From assembly GCF_001445655.1 (NCBI RefSeq), contig NZ_LNBE01000002.1:806001-870000 (forward strand): a DNA stretch of 64,000 bases. Reading direction: 5' to 3'. The notes under the pieces are model-generated. The model did no database searches, was not told where the DNA came from, and saw nothing but the letters and a program-made list of their open reading frames with translations. Both the position numbers and the translations under genes were made by a program. The stretch's first letter is position 1; each line of letters opens with the position of its first letter. This DNA comes from Streptomyces roseifaciens (GTDB lineage Bacteria; Actinomycetota; Actinomycetes; Streptomycetales; Streptomycetaceae). Positions 17,692-24,820 of the stretch are shown piece by piece.

Positions 17692-18658
17692 AGCGCGGCT
17701 GACGGCAGCACTCTGCAGCCGGAGGGCCCTGAGACGGACGGCGGCGGAGGATCACCCAGACCGGAATCCGGCAGCGGGGGTGTCCCACTCTCCCGGGTTC
17801 CCGGCGGGTACGGTGTCGTCGACCGGCTCGCCCGGATACCGGGGAACCGCGGGCCGTTTCTTCCGGAGGGCAGAGGATCTCGGCATCGTCGTCTACGACG
17901 GTCACCGAAACCCCATGGTCACGGGGAACGGGGAGGTCAGCCAGACCGTAGCGGCCCCGAGCGGTGGCGGTGCATCCACCGGAGGAGCATCGGTCCGTGA
18001 CTGTCACAGGGGCACGGGCTCTCGTACACGCGGCAGGAGTGGACGTTGGGCTTGGAAACCGTGCTGGTTCGGTGCTGACTTTTGGGCCCGCGAGTAGGAA
18101 AACCGCAGGTCCTAGCCCTGTCCGGATGGGTTGTCGTACCACTCGATAGTGGTCCCTATGAGGCTCGCGACGACGATTCTGGGGATCGAGTTGGGAGTTG
18201 AGATGGGTGGGGGAGGGGCAGCCATGGCCATCACTTCCGGGTGGGCGAGGGGCGCGTCATCGCGTCGCCACACGGCAGGAAGCGGCAGGTCAGGGGCCTA
18301 TGTGGTGGGGGTCCACACTTCGGAGGCGGGGTGTGAGGGCAGCACCCATGAGGGGGCCCTGCGGGCGCCGGCGTATCACTCAACTCGATTTAGGAATCCG
18401 CGCGGAGTAATGTCGTGATTGGAGTGATCTGGCGCTCGGGTGCTGACTCCCGTGCTGTCTTGGTGCTGGCCACGCAGCGTTGAACTAGGGCGTACGGCGT
18501 GCATCACCCCGCTGCTGAGCGGGCGAAGGTGTTCTTCCGTGGATGTGATTGCCCGGGGCGTGGGGTGCGGGCCCGGCGGATCGCCCGGCTCAGATCTTCA
18601 GTGCAAGACGTCCCGCCCCTGCCTGTTACGTCAGGGAGAGGCAGCCGGACGTAGGTGA
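17692..18658. other. Region with no recognisable gene
   Basis: Nearly 1 kb between the P450 and the macro-domain fragment. Several short frames exist on both strands, but none shows a domain, hydrophobic pattern or ribosome-binding site that I can defend. Given the relics on both sides, it is probably decayed DNA. Confidence 0.35.
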
Positions 18659-18943
18659 ACACTCTGGGTCATCCACATCGTGGGCCCGGTGTTTCAGGTT
18701 TCAGGCGGAGACGAGAGCCTTCTTGCCTCCTGTTACCGGGAGGCCCTCCGCGTTGCGGACGAACTGGGCGCGAAGTCGGTCGCGTTCCCGGCGATCTCCA
18801 CGGGCGTCTACCGGTGGCCCATGGAGGACGCGGCCCGCATTGCGGTCGAGACGGTGCGGCAGACACCGACCTCGGTGGAAGAGGTCCGCTTCGTCCTCTT
18901 CGGCGAGCAGGCGTACGAGGCCTTCGCCGGCCAGGTGGGGTGA
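18659..18943 (+). pseudogene. Macro-domain (ADP-ribose-binding) protein, N-terminally truncated
   Basis: The frame reads WVIHIVGPVF, LLASCYREALRVADELGAKSV, FPAISTGVYRWPMEDAA and VRFVLFGEQAYEAF. This is the second half of an O-acetyl-ADP-ribose deacetylase-type macro domain, including the phosphate-binding ISTGVYRWP loop. The first half, with the adenine-binding aspartate and the asparagine-rich loop, is missing, and an in-frame TGA (18656-18658) closes the frame upstream. A truncated, non-functional copy is the simplest reading. Confidence 0.75.
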
Positions 18944-19029
18944 CTAACCCGCGTCTCTGCCGAGAGCGTCTGCCCGACCCGAGCCCCCTTACAGAGCCGC
19001 CGGGATGCCGCCGAGCCATCAGGCTGCGG

Positions 19030-19074
19030 CATCCCAGCGGCCTTGTCTTCGAGGACGTTGATGAGCATTTTCAT
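19030..19074 (-). pseudogene. Possible 5' stub of a dihydroxyacetone kinase (dhaK) gene
   Basis: On the minus strand an AAGGA ribosome-binding site precedes ATG 19074, followed by MKMLINV, the exact beginning of DhaK proteins as I recall them. Similarity ends within about 8 residues, and the frame runs on antisense through the macro-domain relic. This may be the promoter-proximal remnant of a deleted dhaK gene. Seven residues is thin evidence. Confidence 0.3.
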
Positions 19075-19321
19075 GGCAGGTTCCTTCAGTGACGGATGGT
19101 TGGGCCGCTGATCTGCATTTCAGCAGGTGTTAGTGGCCAGTTGGAATTCCCCACAGGCGGCCAGTTGGTGGGGAGGTATCTGGCCGCCGCTGATCACTCA
19201 GCGTGGTGGTTGTCGATGGTGGGCGGCGTGCTGGTCGTGCGCCGGGATCGCCGACGTAGGGTTGCCGCCCCGGTCTGCCTGCTCGTCGGGGCCGACCGGC
19301 TCACGGCCAGGTCGGGGATGG

Positions 19322-19738
19322 CTACTGTGGGACTTCGCCGAAGATCATGCGGTGCCCGCGGACTGTGTCCACGTATTCGCGGACCCGGTGGATCAGCTCG
19401 TCCCGGAGCTCGAAGACGAAGCAGTAGTCGTTGGTGTAGTGGTTGCCGTTGGCGAGCGTCGCCGTCATGGTCGCCTCCACGGTCACCCGCTCGCCGTCGG
19501 TGTGGGACCCGTGGAAGGAGACGGTGACGTCACGCACGAACAGGCGGGGGAAGTCCTCGGCGAAGAAGCGCACGATCGCCTTCCTGCCCACCATGTGGTG
19601 GGTGGCCTCGAGCGCGACGGCAGTGGCGTTCCCAGGGGGCGACAGCCATTCGGCGTCCTCGGTGAGGACTGCGGAGATCCGATCGGGGTCGTTGCTGGCG
19701 AGCGCCTGGAATGCGTTTTGGATGATGGTGTGGCTCAT
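19322..19738 (-). CDS. SnoaL-like/limonene-epoxide-hydrolase-fold protein
   Basis: 138 residues of the NTF2-like SnoaL family: an initial helix (IIQNAFQALASNDPDRISAV), LTEDAEWLSPPG, GRKAIVRFFAEDFPRLF, then beta strands ending in LIHRVREYVDTV. This fold serves as small hydrolase, cyclase or binding protein, and the substrate is unknown. It begins at ATG 19738 and diverges from the AraC-type regulator starting 75 bases away, a common arrangement in which the regulator controls its neighbour. Confidence 0.85.
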   Translation of the reverse strand: MSHTIIQNAFQALASNDPDRISAVLTEDAEWLSPPGNATAVALEATHHMVGRKAIVRFFAEDFPRLFVRDVTVSFHGSHTDGERVTVEATMTATLANGNHYTNDYCFVFELRDELIHRVREYVDTVRGHRMIFGEVPQ

Positions 19739-19813
19739 GAACCCACTGTCACCGTCACTGCGCGCCGGCGTATTGGACAAATGTTCCGGTCGATGTCCTC
19801 TTAGCATGGGGTC

Positions 19814-20668
19814 ATGCGATCCGCTGCGCACGAGCGTGGGGCTGTGGCCGGGTGGGGCGTCGTGAAGTCGCCGAGGCCCAGCCGGGTAGCCGGTGTCAGC
19901 ATGGCCGGGTTCCGCGGCGGCAGCGCGGGCCCGGTCGACGTGCGGGTGGTCCCGCACCCGGCGGTCACGCTGGTTCTGGAGTTCGGTAACGGCCCGCTCG
20001 TCGTGGATGTCGCCACCGGTCGGCAGCAGCGGGGAAACCTTGTCGCCGGGTTCTTGCACGGCGCTGTTCGCGTGCGAGGCGAGAACATCGAGTGCGTGCA
20101 GGTGCGCCTGTCCCCGGTGGCCGCACGCGCCGTGCTGGGCGCCTCCCCGTCGGAGCTGGACCGTACCCTGGTCGCCCTCGACGACCTGTGGGGCCAGGAC
20201 GCGGCACGGATTGGACAGCAACTCGGGGATGCCACGTCGTGGCAGGACCGTTTCGCGTTGGCGGAGGCGTTGCTCGCCCGCCGAGCAGAGACGGGACCGT
20301 CGGTGGATCCCCAGGTGGCCTTCGTCTGGGACCGGATCCTCGTCAGCCGCGGCCAGGCCCGGGTCGAGGACCTGGCGGCCGAGGTCGGGTGGAGCCGCAA
20401 GCGCCTGTGGTCCCGGTTCCGGTCGCAGATCGGACTTCCTCCCAAGCGCGCCGCGAGGCTGGTCCGCTTCGACCATGCCGCCCATCGCCTGGCCGCCGGC
20501 GAAGGTGCGGCCAGGGTCGCGGCCGACAGCGGCTACGTCGACCAGTCTCACCTGCATCGGGACGTTCTGGCGTTCACCGCAATGACTCCGGCGACCGTGG
20601 TCGGCCAGCCATGGCTGGCGGTGGACGGCATCGCGTGGGCGGAGCACGGCGTCGGTGAGACGGGCTGA
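19814..20668 (+). CDS. AraC-family transcriptional regulator
   Basis: 284 residues. The C-terminal ~95 residues hold two helix-turn-helix units (ARVEDLAAEVGWSRKRLWSRF, then ARVAADSGYVDQSHLHRDV and FTAMTPATV), the AraC/XylS signature. The N-terminal domain (about 20-150) is a variable sensor. It is divergent from the SnoaL-like gene, which is its probable target. A -35-like TTGGAC lies in the 75-base gap, but no clear -10 accompanies it. Confidence 0.88.
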   Translation: MRSAAHERGAVAGWGVVKSPRPSRVAGVSMAGFRGGSAGPVDVRVVPHPAVTLVLEFGNGPLVVDVATGRQQRGNLVAGFLHGAVRVRGENIECVQVRLSPVAARAVLGASPSELDRTLVALDDLWGQDAARIGQQLGDATSWQDRFALAEALLARRAETGPSVDPQVAFVWDRILVSRGQARVEDLAAEVGWSRKRLWSRFRSQIGLPPKRAARLVRFDHAAHRLAAGEGAARVAADSGYVDQSHLHRDVLAFTAMTPATVVGQPWLAVDGIAWAEHGVGETG

Positions 20669-21646
20669 CATCGCACCCCGTGCATCACGCGCCGCTCGGC
20701 ACGGGCGCAGAGATGGCCTCCACCCTGTGGAGCGCAATCTGCGTTCGTTCGCTGACGACCGTCCGTGAACCCAAAACTGGCCGTACGTGGGGAATTCGAA
20801 CTGGCCGCTGTCAAGCAGGTCAGCTGTTGGTGGAGCTAGTGGTTGATCTTGGCGGGCTCTGGTGGTCTGTGGCGGTCTGTGGCGGTACTGGTGCTGACCT
20901 AATGCTGACTTTACTGATGGTTCGTCAAGTAAATCGCTACTACTCAGCGTGATGGGTCCCAGGGTGCTGAGGCTGCCACCCTGAGGAACTCCGATGCCTC
21001 AAGAGCCGAGCCCCCATCAGGTGGAGACGCCTGGACAGCTGTGGCGAGTGCGGCGGCCGGAGTGACTGCGGCGATATTCGGTGTGCACCTGATCGCGTGC
21101 GCCGACGGGAGTGATCGGATGGCGTTCGTCCTTCAGGTCCTTTGGGCTCAGGAGGGACGACTCGCAGTGCATGCCGCGGCGAATGTGGTCTGCAGGCGCG
21201 GCTACGATCAAGCCCCCGTGGTGTGGCTGCGATTGCCCTCGGCGCTGACGCAGAGACCTCACTCGGTGGTGTCCCCGCGGCGCGCCCGGGCCAGGTCGCC
21301 CCGGCCATCTTGCCGCCGCTTCTGCCTGTCCCACGGGGGTGTGGTCGAGGGCTGGATACCCGAGTCGGGACAGGCGCTGAACAGGCGAGCCGCTGGCGCA
21401 AGCCTTGGTGGGCGTCGGCAGGCCCATTGCGGAGTTCGGGGCTGGTGGGCGGCCGTTTCCGCATACCGTCACCTTGAGCAGGCGCCGTGACCGCCGGGTC
21501 TGCTGCCATGGAGTACTCAGCCGACTTCCCCACGGCGTCTACCAGGAGGAGATCCGCCCGGCCGTGGAGCCTCCCGCCGGGGCGCACCGGCGGCGAGGGC
21601 TACCCGTATCGGTCGACCCCGCGCCCCCCGGTCGAGCCCAGGGCGC
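20669..21646. other. Non-coding or decayed region at the left border of the polyketide segment
   Basis: About 980 bases between the AraC and ArsR regulators. It contains the left copy of the long direct repeat (20831-20935). I see no gene in the remainder: frames on both strands lack domains and are rich in Arg, Pro and Ser, typical of GC-rich shadow translation. Confidence 0.4.
20831..20935 (+). repeat. Long direct repeat, left copy
   Basis: The first 24 bases (tggagctagtggttgatctt plus ggcg) are identical to those at 62973. The match continues with scattered substitutions and one ~11-base insertion through ATGCTGACTTT, CTGATG, CGTCA and TAAATCG. A short inverted repeat (CTGATG...CGTCA) lies inside. 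Both copies have the same orientation and enclose the ArsR-to-VOC segment. Confidence 0.8.
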
Positions 21647-21991
21647 TCACACGGAGGAGGGGGCTCCGGCTCGTTCGGGGGTGCCGAGGATCGCTTCGAG
21701 GAGGCCGGGGAAGCGGGTTTCCATCTCGTCGCGGCGGACGCGGACCACCCGTTTGCGGCCTTCGACGACCGTCCTCGTCAGGCCCGCCTCGCGCAGGACC
21801 CGGTAGTGGTGGGAGATCGTCGGGTTGCTCAGGCCGAGGCCGGCCCGTTCCACCAGGATCGCGCAGTCGATCGGTTCTACGGAACGGTAGAGCGCGCCCA
21901 TCAGTGTGCGCCTCCCCGGATCGGCGAGCGCGCTCAGGATGACCGTCAGATCGAACGAGTCGACCGACGGTTCGGGCAGCGTGCGTGGCAC
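21647..21991 (-). CDS. ArsR-type winged-helix repressor
   Basis: 114 residues: ILSALADPGRRTLMGALY (helix 1-2 of the ArsR fold), LGLSNPTISHHYRVLREAGL (recognition helix), VVEGRKRVVRVRRDEM (wing). No cysteine pair for a classical metal site is obvious, so it more likely senses an organic ligand. It diverges from the MFS transporter gene with only 56 bases between them. The transporter promoter falls in that gap, so this protein very probably represses the exporter. Confidence 0.88.
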   Translation of the reverse strand: MPRTLPEPSVDSFDLTVILSALADPGRRTLMGALYRSVEPIDCAILVERAGLGLSNPTISHHYRVLREAGLTRTVVEGRKRVVRVRRDEMETRFPGLLEAILGTPERAGAPSSV

Positions 21992-22011
21992 CGCAGGCTC
22001 CTCTCAACTCT

Positions 22012-22040
22012 TTGACCGGCATCGAATCGTAGTCTAATCT
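22012..22040 (+). promoter_or_regulatory. Sigma70-type promoter of the MFS gene within the ArsR/MFS gap
   Basis: TTGACC (22012-22017), a 17-base spacer, and TAATCT (22035-22040) form a near-consensus vegetative promoter. Transcription would start at or next to GTG 22048, so the message is probably leaderless. The overlapping sequence has related half-sites (TCGAATCG and GTCTAATCT) that could be the ArsR operator. Confidence 0.65.
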
Positions 22041-22047
22041 CAGTCGT

Positions 22048-23286
22048 GTGACGATTCCACAATCATCGAATTCATCGAGTTCATCGCTGACCTGGCGTCT
22101 GGTCATCCTCGCCATGGGTACGTTCGTGCTCGGGGTCGACGGTTTCGTGCTGCCCGGGCTGCTCCCGGAGATCTCCTCGGACCTGTCGGTGAGCACGACG
22201 AGCGCGGGCCAGCTCACCACGGCCTTCGCCATCGCGTACGCGATCGGGTCGCCGGTGATCGCGACGCTGACCGGACGGATGGACCGGCGCGCCGTCATCG
22301 GCGTGGGTATGGTCGCGTTCCTCATCGGGATGGTGATGCAGGCCGGGGGGCCGACCTACGAGGTCGTGCTGGTGGGCCGGGTCGTCGCGGCGTTGGGCGC
22401 GGCGGCGTTCCAGGCCAACGCCTTCGCCGTGGCCGGGGTGCTGGCCCCGCCCGAGAAGCGGTCGAGGGCCTTCGCGGTGATCGGCGCGGGGTCGAGCCTC
22501 GCCGCGGTCCTCGGCGTCCCCTTCGGCTTGCTGATCGGCCAGTTCTGGGGCTGGCGCGGCACCCTGTGGACGATCGTCGTCCTGGCCGCGGTGGCCGCGG
22601 TGCTCGCAGGCATCGGAGTGCCGTCGATGACGCTGCCGGCGACGACGATGCGGGAACGGCTCGCGGTGCTGGTGAACCCGCGCATCCTCGTCCTGCTCGC
22701 GGTGAGCGCCCTGGTGCTCGCGCCGCTGTTCCTCATCACTTCCTACGCCGCTTCCGTCGTCGGGGTGAGCACACCGGACAACGACAACGCGATCCTGGTG
22801 GCGCTGCTGGTCTACGGCGCGGGCTTCTTCCTCGGCAACCGGCTGGTCGGCAAGTTCGCGGACCGGTTCTCCCCGCTGACCGTGCTCACCGCCGGGATGG
22901 TGGTCATCATCGCCGGGTCGGCCCTGCTGGCCGCCGTCCAGCACTGGTTCGTGCCCACGCTTGTGGCACTGTTCATCCTCGGTCTGATGGGTTCCGCGTT
23001 GTTCATCCCCCAGCAGAGCCGGGTGTTCGTCGCGGGCGGGGACGTGGCCCCGATCGCACTGAGCCTCAACGGGTCGATGAACTACGTGGGTACGGCCATC
23101 GGTGCGGGCGTCGGCGGTGCCGTGCTGTCCGTCGGGGGCGTGCTCTGGCTCGCCCCGGCCGCTGCCGTTCTCGCCGCCTTGGTGGTAGGCGTCGCACTGC
23201 TCACCGCGCCCGAGCGCAAGGCGAAGAAGGCGTCCGCAGCGCCCGCCGCGGCCGAACAGGGGGAGCTCGCCCCGAACGAAGCCTGA
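22048..23286 (+). CDS. MFS drug-efflux transporter (DHA1-like)
   Basis: 412 residues with about 12 hydrophobic segments. The cytoplasmic loop GRMDRRAV after helix 2 corresponds to the MFS motif A, and the first helix contains GVDGFVLPGLLP. The C-terminal tail is charged (ERKAKKAS). Start GTG 22048 has no ribosome-binding site, but the promoter places the transcript start at that codon. Efflux by proton antiport is the family function. The neighbouring repressor and the adjacent polyketide cluster make it a candidate exporter or self-resistance pump for the product (inference). It converges on the P450 gene across a strong terminator. Confidence 0.9.
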   Translation: MTIPQSSNSSSSSLTWRLVILAMGTFVLGVDGFVLPGLLPEISSDLSVSTTSAGQLTTAFAIAYAIGSPVIATLTGRMDRRAVIGVGMVAFLIGMVMQAGGPTYEVVLVGRVVAALGAAAFQANAFAVAGVLAPPEKRSRAFAVIGAGSSLAAVLGVPFGLLIGQFWGWRGTLWTIVVLAAVAAVLAGIGVPSMTLPATTMRERLAVLVNPRILVLLAVSALVLAPLFLITSYAASVVGVSTPDNDNAILVALLVYGAGFFLGNRLVGKFADRFSPLTVLTAGMVVIIAGSALLAAVQHWFVPTLVALFILGLMGSALFIPQQSRVFVAGGDVAPIALSLNGSMNYVGTAIGAGVGGAVLSVGGVLWLAPAAAVLAALVVGVALLTAPERKAKKASAAPAAAEQGELAPNEA

Positions 23287-23352
23287 CGGAAGCCTGACGG
23301 ACCGGCCCGGCCGGGCCGCAGCGGTGAACCGGTGCCGGGCGTTCCGCCCGAC

Positions 23353-23402
23353 GCACACGGGGAGGCGCGGGGTGCACCACCGCCCCGCGCCTCCCCGTGT
23401 GC
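23353..23402. terminator. Bidirectional terminator between MFS and P450 genes
   Basis: A perfect 20-bp stem (23353-23372 with 23383-23402; core GGGGAGGCGCGGGG) closes a 10-base loop. It lies between the convergent stops at 23286 and 23413 and can serve both genes. Confidence 0.85.
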
Positions 23403-23412
23403 CGTGCGGCGT

Positions 23413-24624
23413 TCAGGCCGCGATCATGCGGACCGGCATCTCGGTGATGCCGGTGAACTGGTAGGAGCGCAGCCTCGGGGTCGGGCCGGTGATCTCGATG
23501 CGGTCGACCTTTTCGGCCAGCGCCTTGACCATCAGCTCGATCTCCAGCACGGCGAGGTGCTTGCCCACGCAGAAGTGCGGGCCGCCGCCGCCGAAGCCCA
23601 GGTGCGGGTTGGGGTCGCGGCCGATGTCGAAGGTGTCGGGGGCGGTGAAGACCGTCTCGTCGCGGTTGGCCGAGACGATGTGCGCCATGATCTTCTCTCC
23701 GGCCTTGATCTGCCGGCCGCCCAGCTCCTGGTCGACGACGCTGGTGCGCCGGAAGACCTTGGTCGGCGACACCCAGCGGACGATCTCCTCCGCGGCCGTT
23801 CTGGCCAGGCCCGGGTCGGCTTTGAGGCGCGCCCACTGGTCGGGGAACTGGGCGAAGGCCTCGACCGCGCCGGCCAGCGAGTAGCGGGTGGTCTCGTTGC
23901 CCGCGACGGTCATCAGAACGAAGAACGCCTGGAACTCCTCCTGGGTCAGCTGGTTGCCCTTGTCGTCGGCGCTGACCATCCGGGTGATGATGTCGTCCAC
24001 CGGGCAGCGCAGCCGGTCCGAGCCGAGTGCCGCGGCGTAGTCGGACATGTCCGCGACCGCGCGCCGCGTCCCCTGCGCGCCGCCGTTCTCGTCGTCGGTC
24101 TGCCCGGCGATCGCCGTGGACCACTCGAAGATCCGGTGCCGGTCGGCGCGCGGGATGCCCATCACCTCGGCGATCACCACCAGGGGCAGCTCCGCGGCGA
24201 CGGTACGGACGAAGTCGCACTCGCCCTGCTCGAGGGCGGACTCGACGATCTCCGCGCACTCGGCCTCGATGCTCGGCCGCAGCTGCTGCACCACGCGCGG
24301 GGTGAAGCCGCGGGCGACCAGCGAACGCACCCGGCTGTGCCGGGGCGCATCCTGGTGGATCATCATGCGGCGCTGCACCTCGATGACGCCCGCGTCGAAC
24401 TCCTGCGGCTGCGACCCCTTCAGCTCCGAGGAGTACAGGGCGGGGTTGCGCGCGACGTGCACGACATCGGCGTGCCGGGTGACGGCCCAGTGGCCCTCGG
24501 GCACCTCGGGGTCGGGGTTGCGGAACACGGGGGCTTGGCTGCGCAGCACGGCGAAATCCTCGTACGGCGGGCCATCGAGATAGCGTTCCTGGTCGAAGAC
24601 GTCCATCTGGTCCAGGGTTGTCAA
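23413..24624 (-). CDS. Cytochrome P450 (CYP124/125-like)
   Basis: 403 residues from a proposed TTG start at 24624, which follows AAAGGAG at 8-base spacing; the upstream GTG 24663 has no such site. Motifs: AGNETT (241-246), E280-I-V-R283, and heme loop FGGGGPHFCVG with axial C352. The HQDAPRHSRVRSLV and FGGGGPHFC patterns resemble CYP124/CYP125-type enzymes that hydroxylate terminal methyl groups of branched lipids. It is divergent from the first PKS gene and shares its regulatory region, so it is the best candidate for oxidative tailoring of the polyketide (inference). Confidence 0.92.
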   Translation of the reverse strand: MTTLDQMDVFDQERYLDGPPYEDFAVLRSQAPVFRNPDPEVPEGHWAVTRHADVVHVARNPALYSSELKGSQPQEFDAGVIEVQRRMMIHQDAPRHSRVRSLVARGFTPRVVQQLRPSIEAECAEIVESALEQGECDFVRTVAAELPLVVIAEVMGIPRADRHRIFEWSTAIAGQTDDENGGAQGTRRAVADMSDYAAALGSDRLRCPVDDIITRMVSADDKGNQLTQEEFQAFFVLMTVAGNETTRYSLAGAVEAFAQFPDQWARLKADPGLARTAAEEIVRWVSPTKVFRRTSVVDQELGGRQIKAGEKIMAHIVSANRDETVFTAPDTFDIGRDPNPHLGFGGGGPHFCVGKHLAVLEIELMVKALAEKVDRIEITGPTPRLRSYQFTGITEMPVRMIAA

Positions 24625-24820
24625 CGGACCGACTCCTTTTATACGTGGAATTATTGCCGCCACGACGCGCTCGCGAGCGCGAATTGGGCGAGATATTCCG
24701 GGACGCTACGCGGCGCCGGCCGCCCTCGCCCACCCCTAATCGGCGACCCCGGTGCACCCCTAATCGATGCCCCGAAGGGGCCCGTCCGAGCAAGGGTGGG
24801 CTAGGGGTTGAGGGGGCGTC
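24625..24820. promoter_or_regulatory. Divergent control region between the P450 and PKS genes
   Basis: This holds both promoters. Noticeable elements are a perfect 16-bp palindrome CGCGCTCGCGAGCGCG (24666-24681), two direct copies of CACCCCTAATCG (24731-24742 and 24755-24766), a small GCCCC-GAA-GGGGC hairpin (24769-24781), and an inverted box CTAGGGGTTG (24801-24810) just before the ribosome-binding site GAGGGGG. The repeated boxes are candidate operators for the cluster's LAL regulator. Confidence 0.6.
24731..24766 (+). repeat. Direct repeat of CACCCCTAATCG (candidate operator)
   Basis: Two exact 12-base copies spaced 24 bases start to start. A third, inverted and partial copy lies at 24801-24810. 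Related ACCCC/ACCCCTA boxes appear at 53999 and 54011, upstream of the SDR-transporter operon. Confidence 0.65.

Noticed and set aside
17681..18142. 153-codon minus-strand ORF with a VTVVDDDAEIL stretch
   Set aside because: Briefly considered as an ATP-binding anti-sigma kinase fragment, but no N-box or G-box motif could be found.
20818..20952. Short ORFs over both long repeats sharing a VELVVDLG peptide
   Set aside because: The shared peptide is a by-product of the DNA repeat. The frames have no ribosome-binding site and diverge as soon as the DNA alignment needs gaps.
20940..21587. 215-codon minus-strand ORF between the AraC and ArsR genes
   Set aside because: Arg/Pro/Ser-rich composition, no domain, and several competing frames. 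It looks like non-coding DNA.
22064..22090. Tandem TCATCGA-like repeats near the MFS start, considered as an operator or mini-array
   Set aside because: They lie inside the coding frame and simply encode the serine-rich N-terminus; three imperfect copies are too few to argue for a function.
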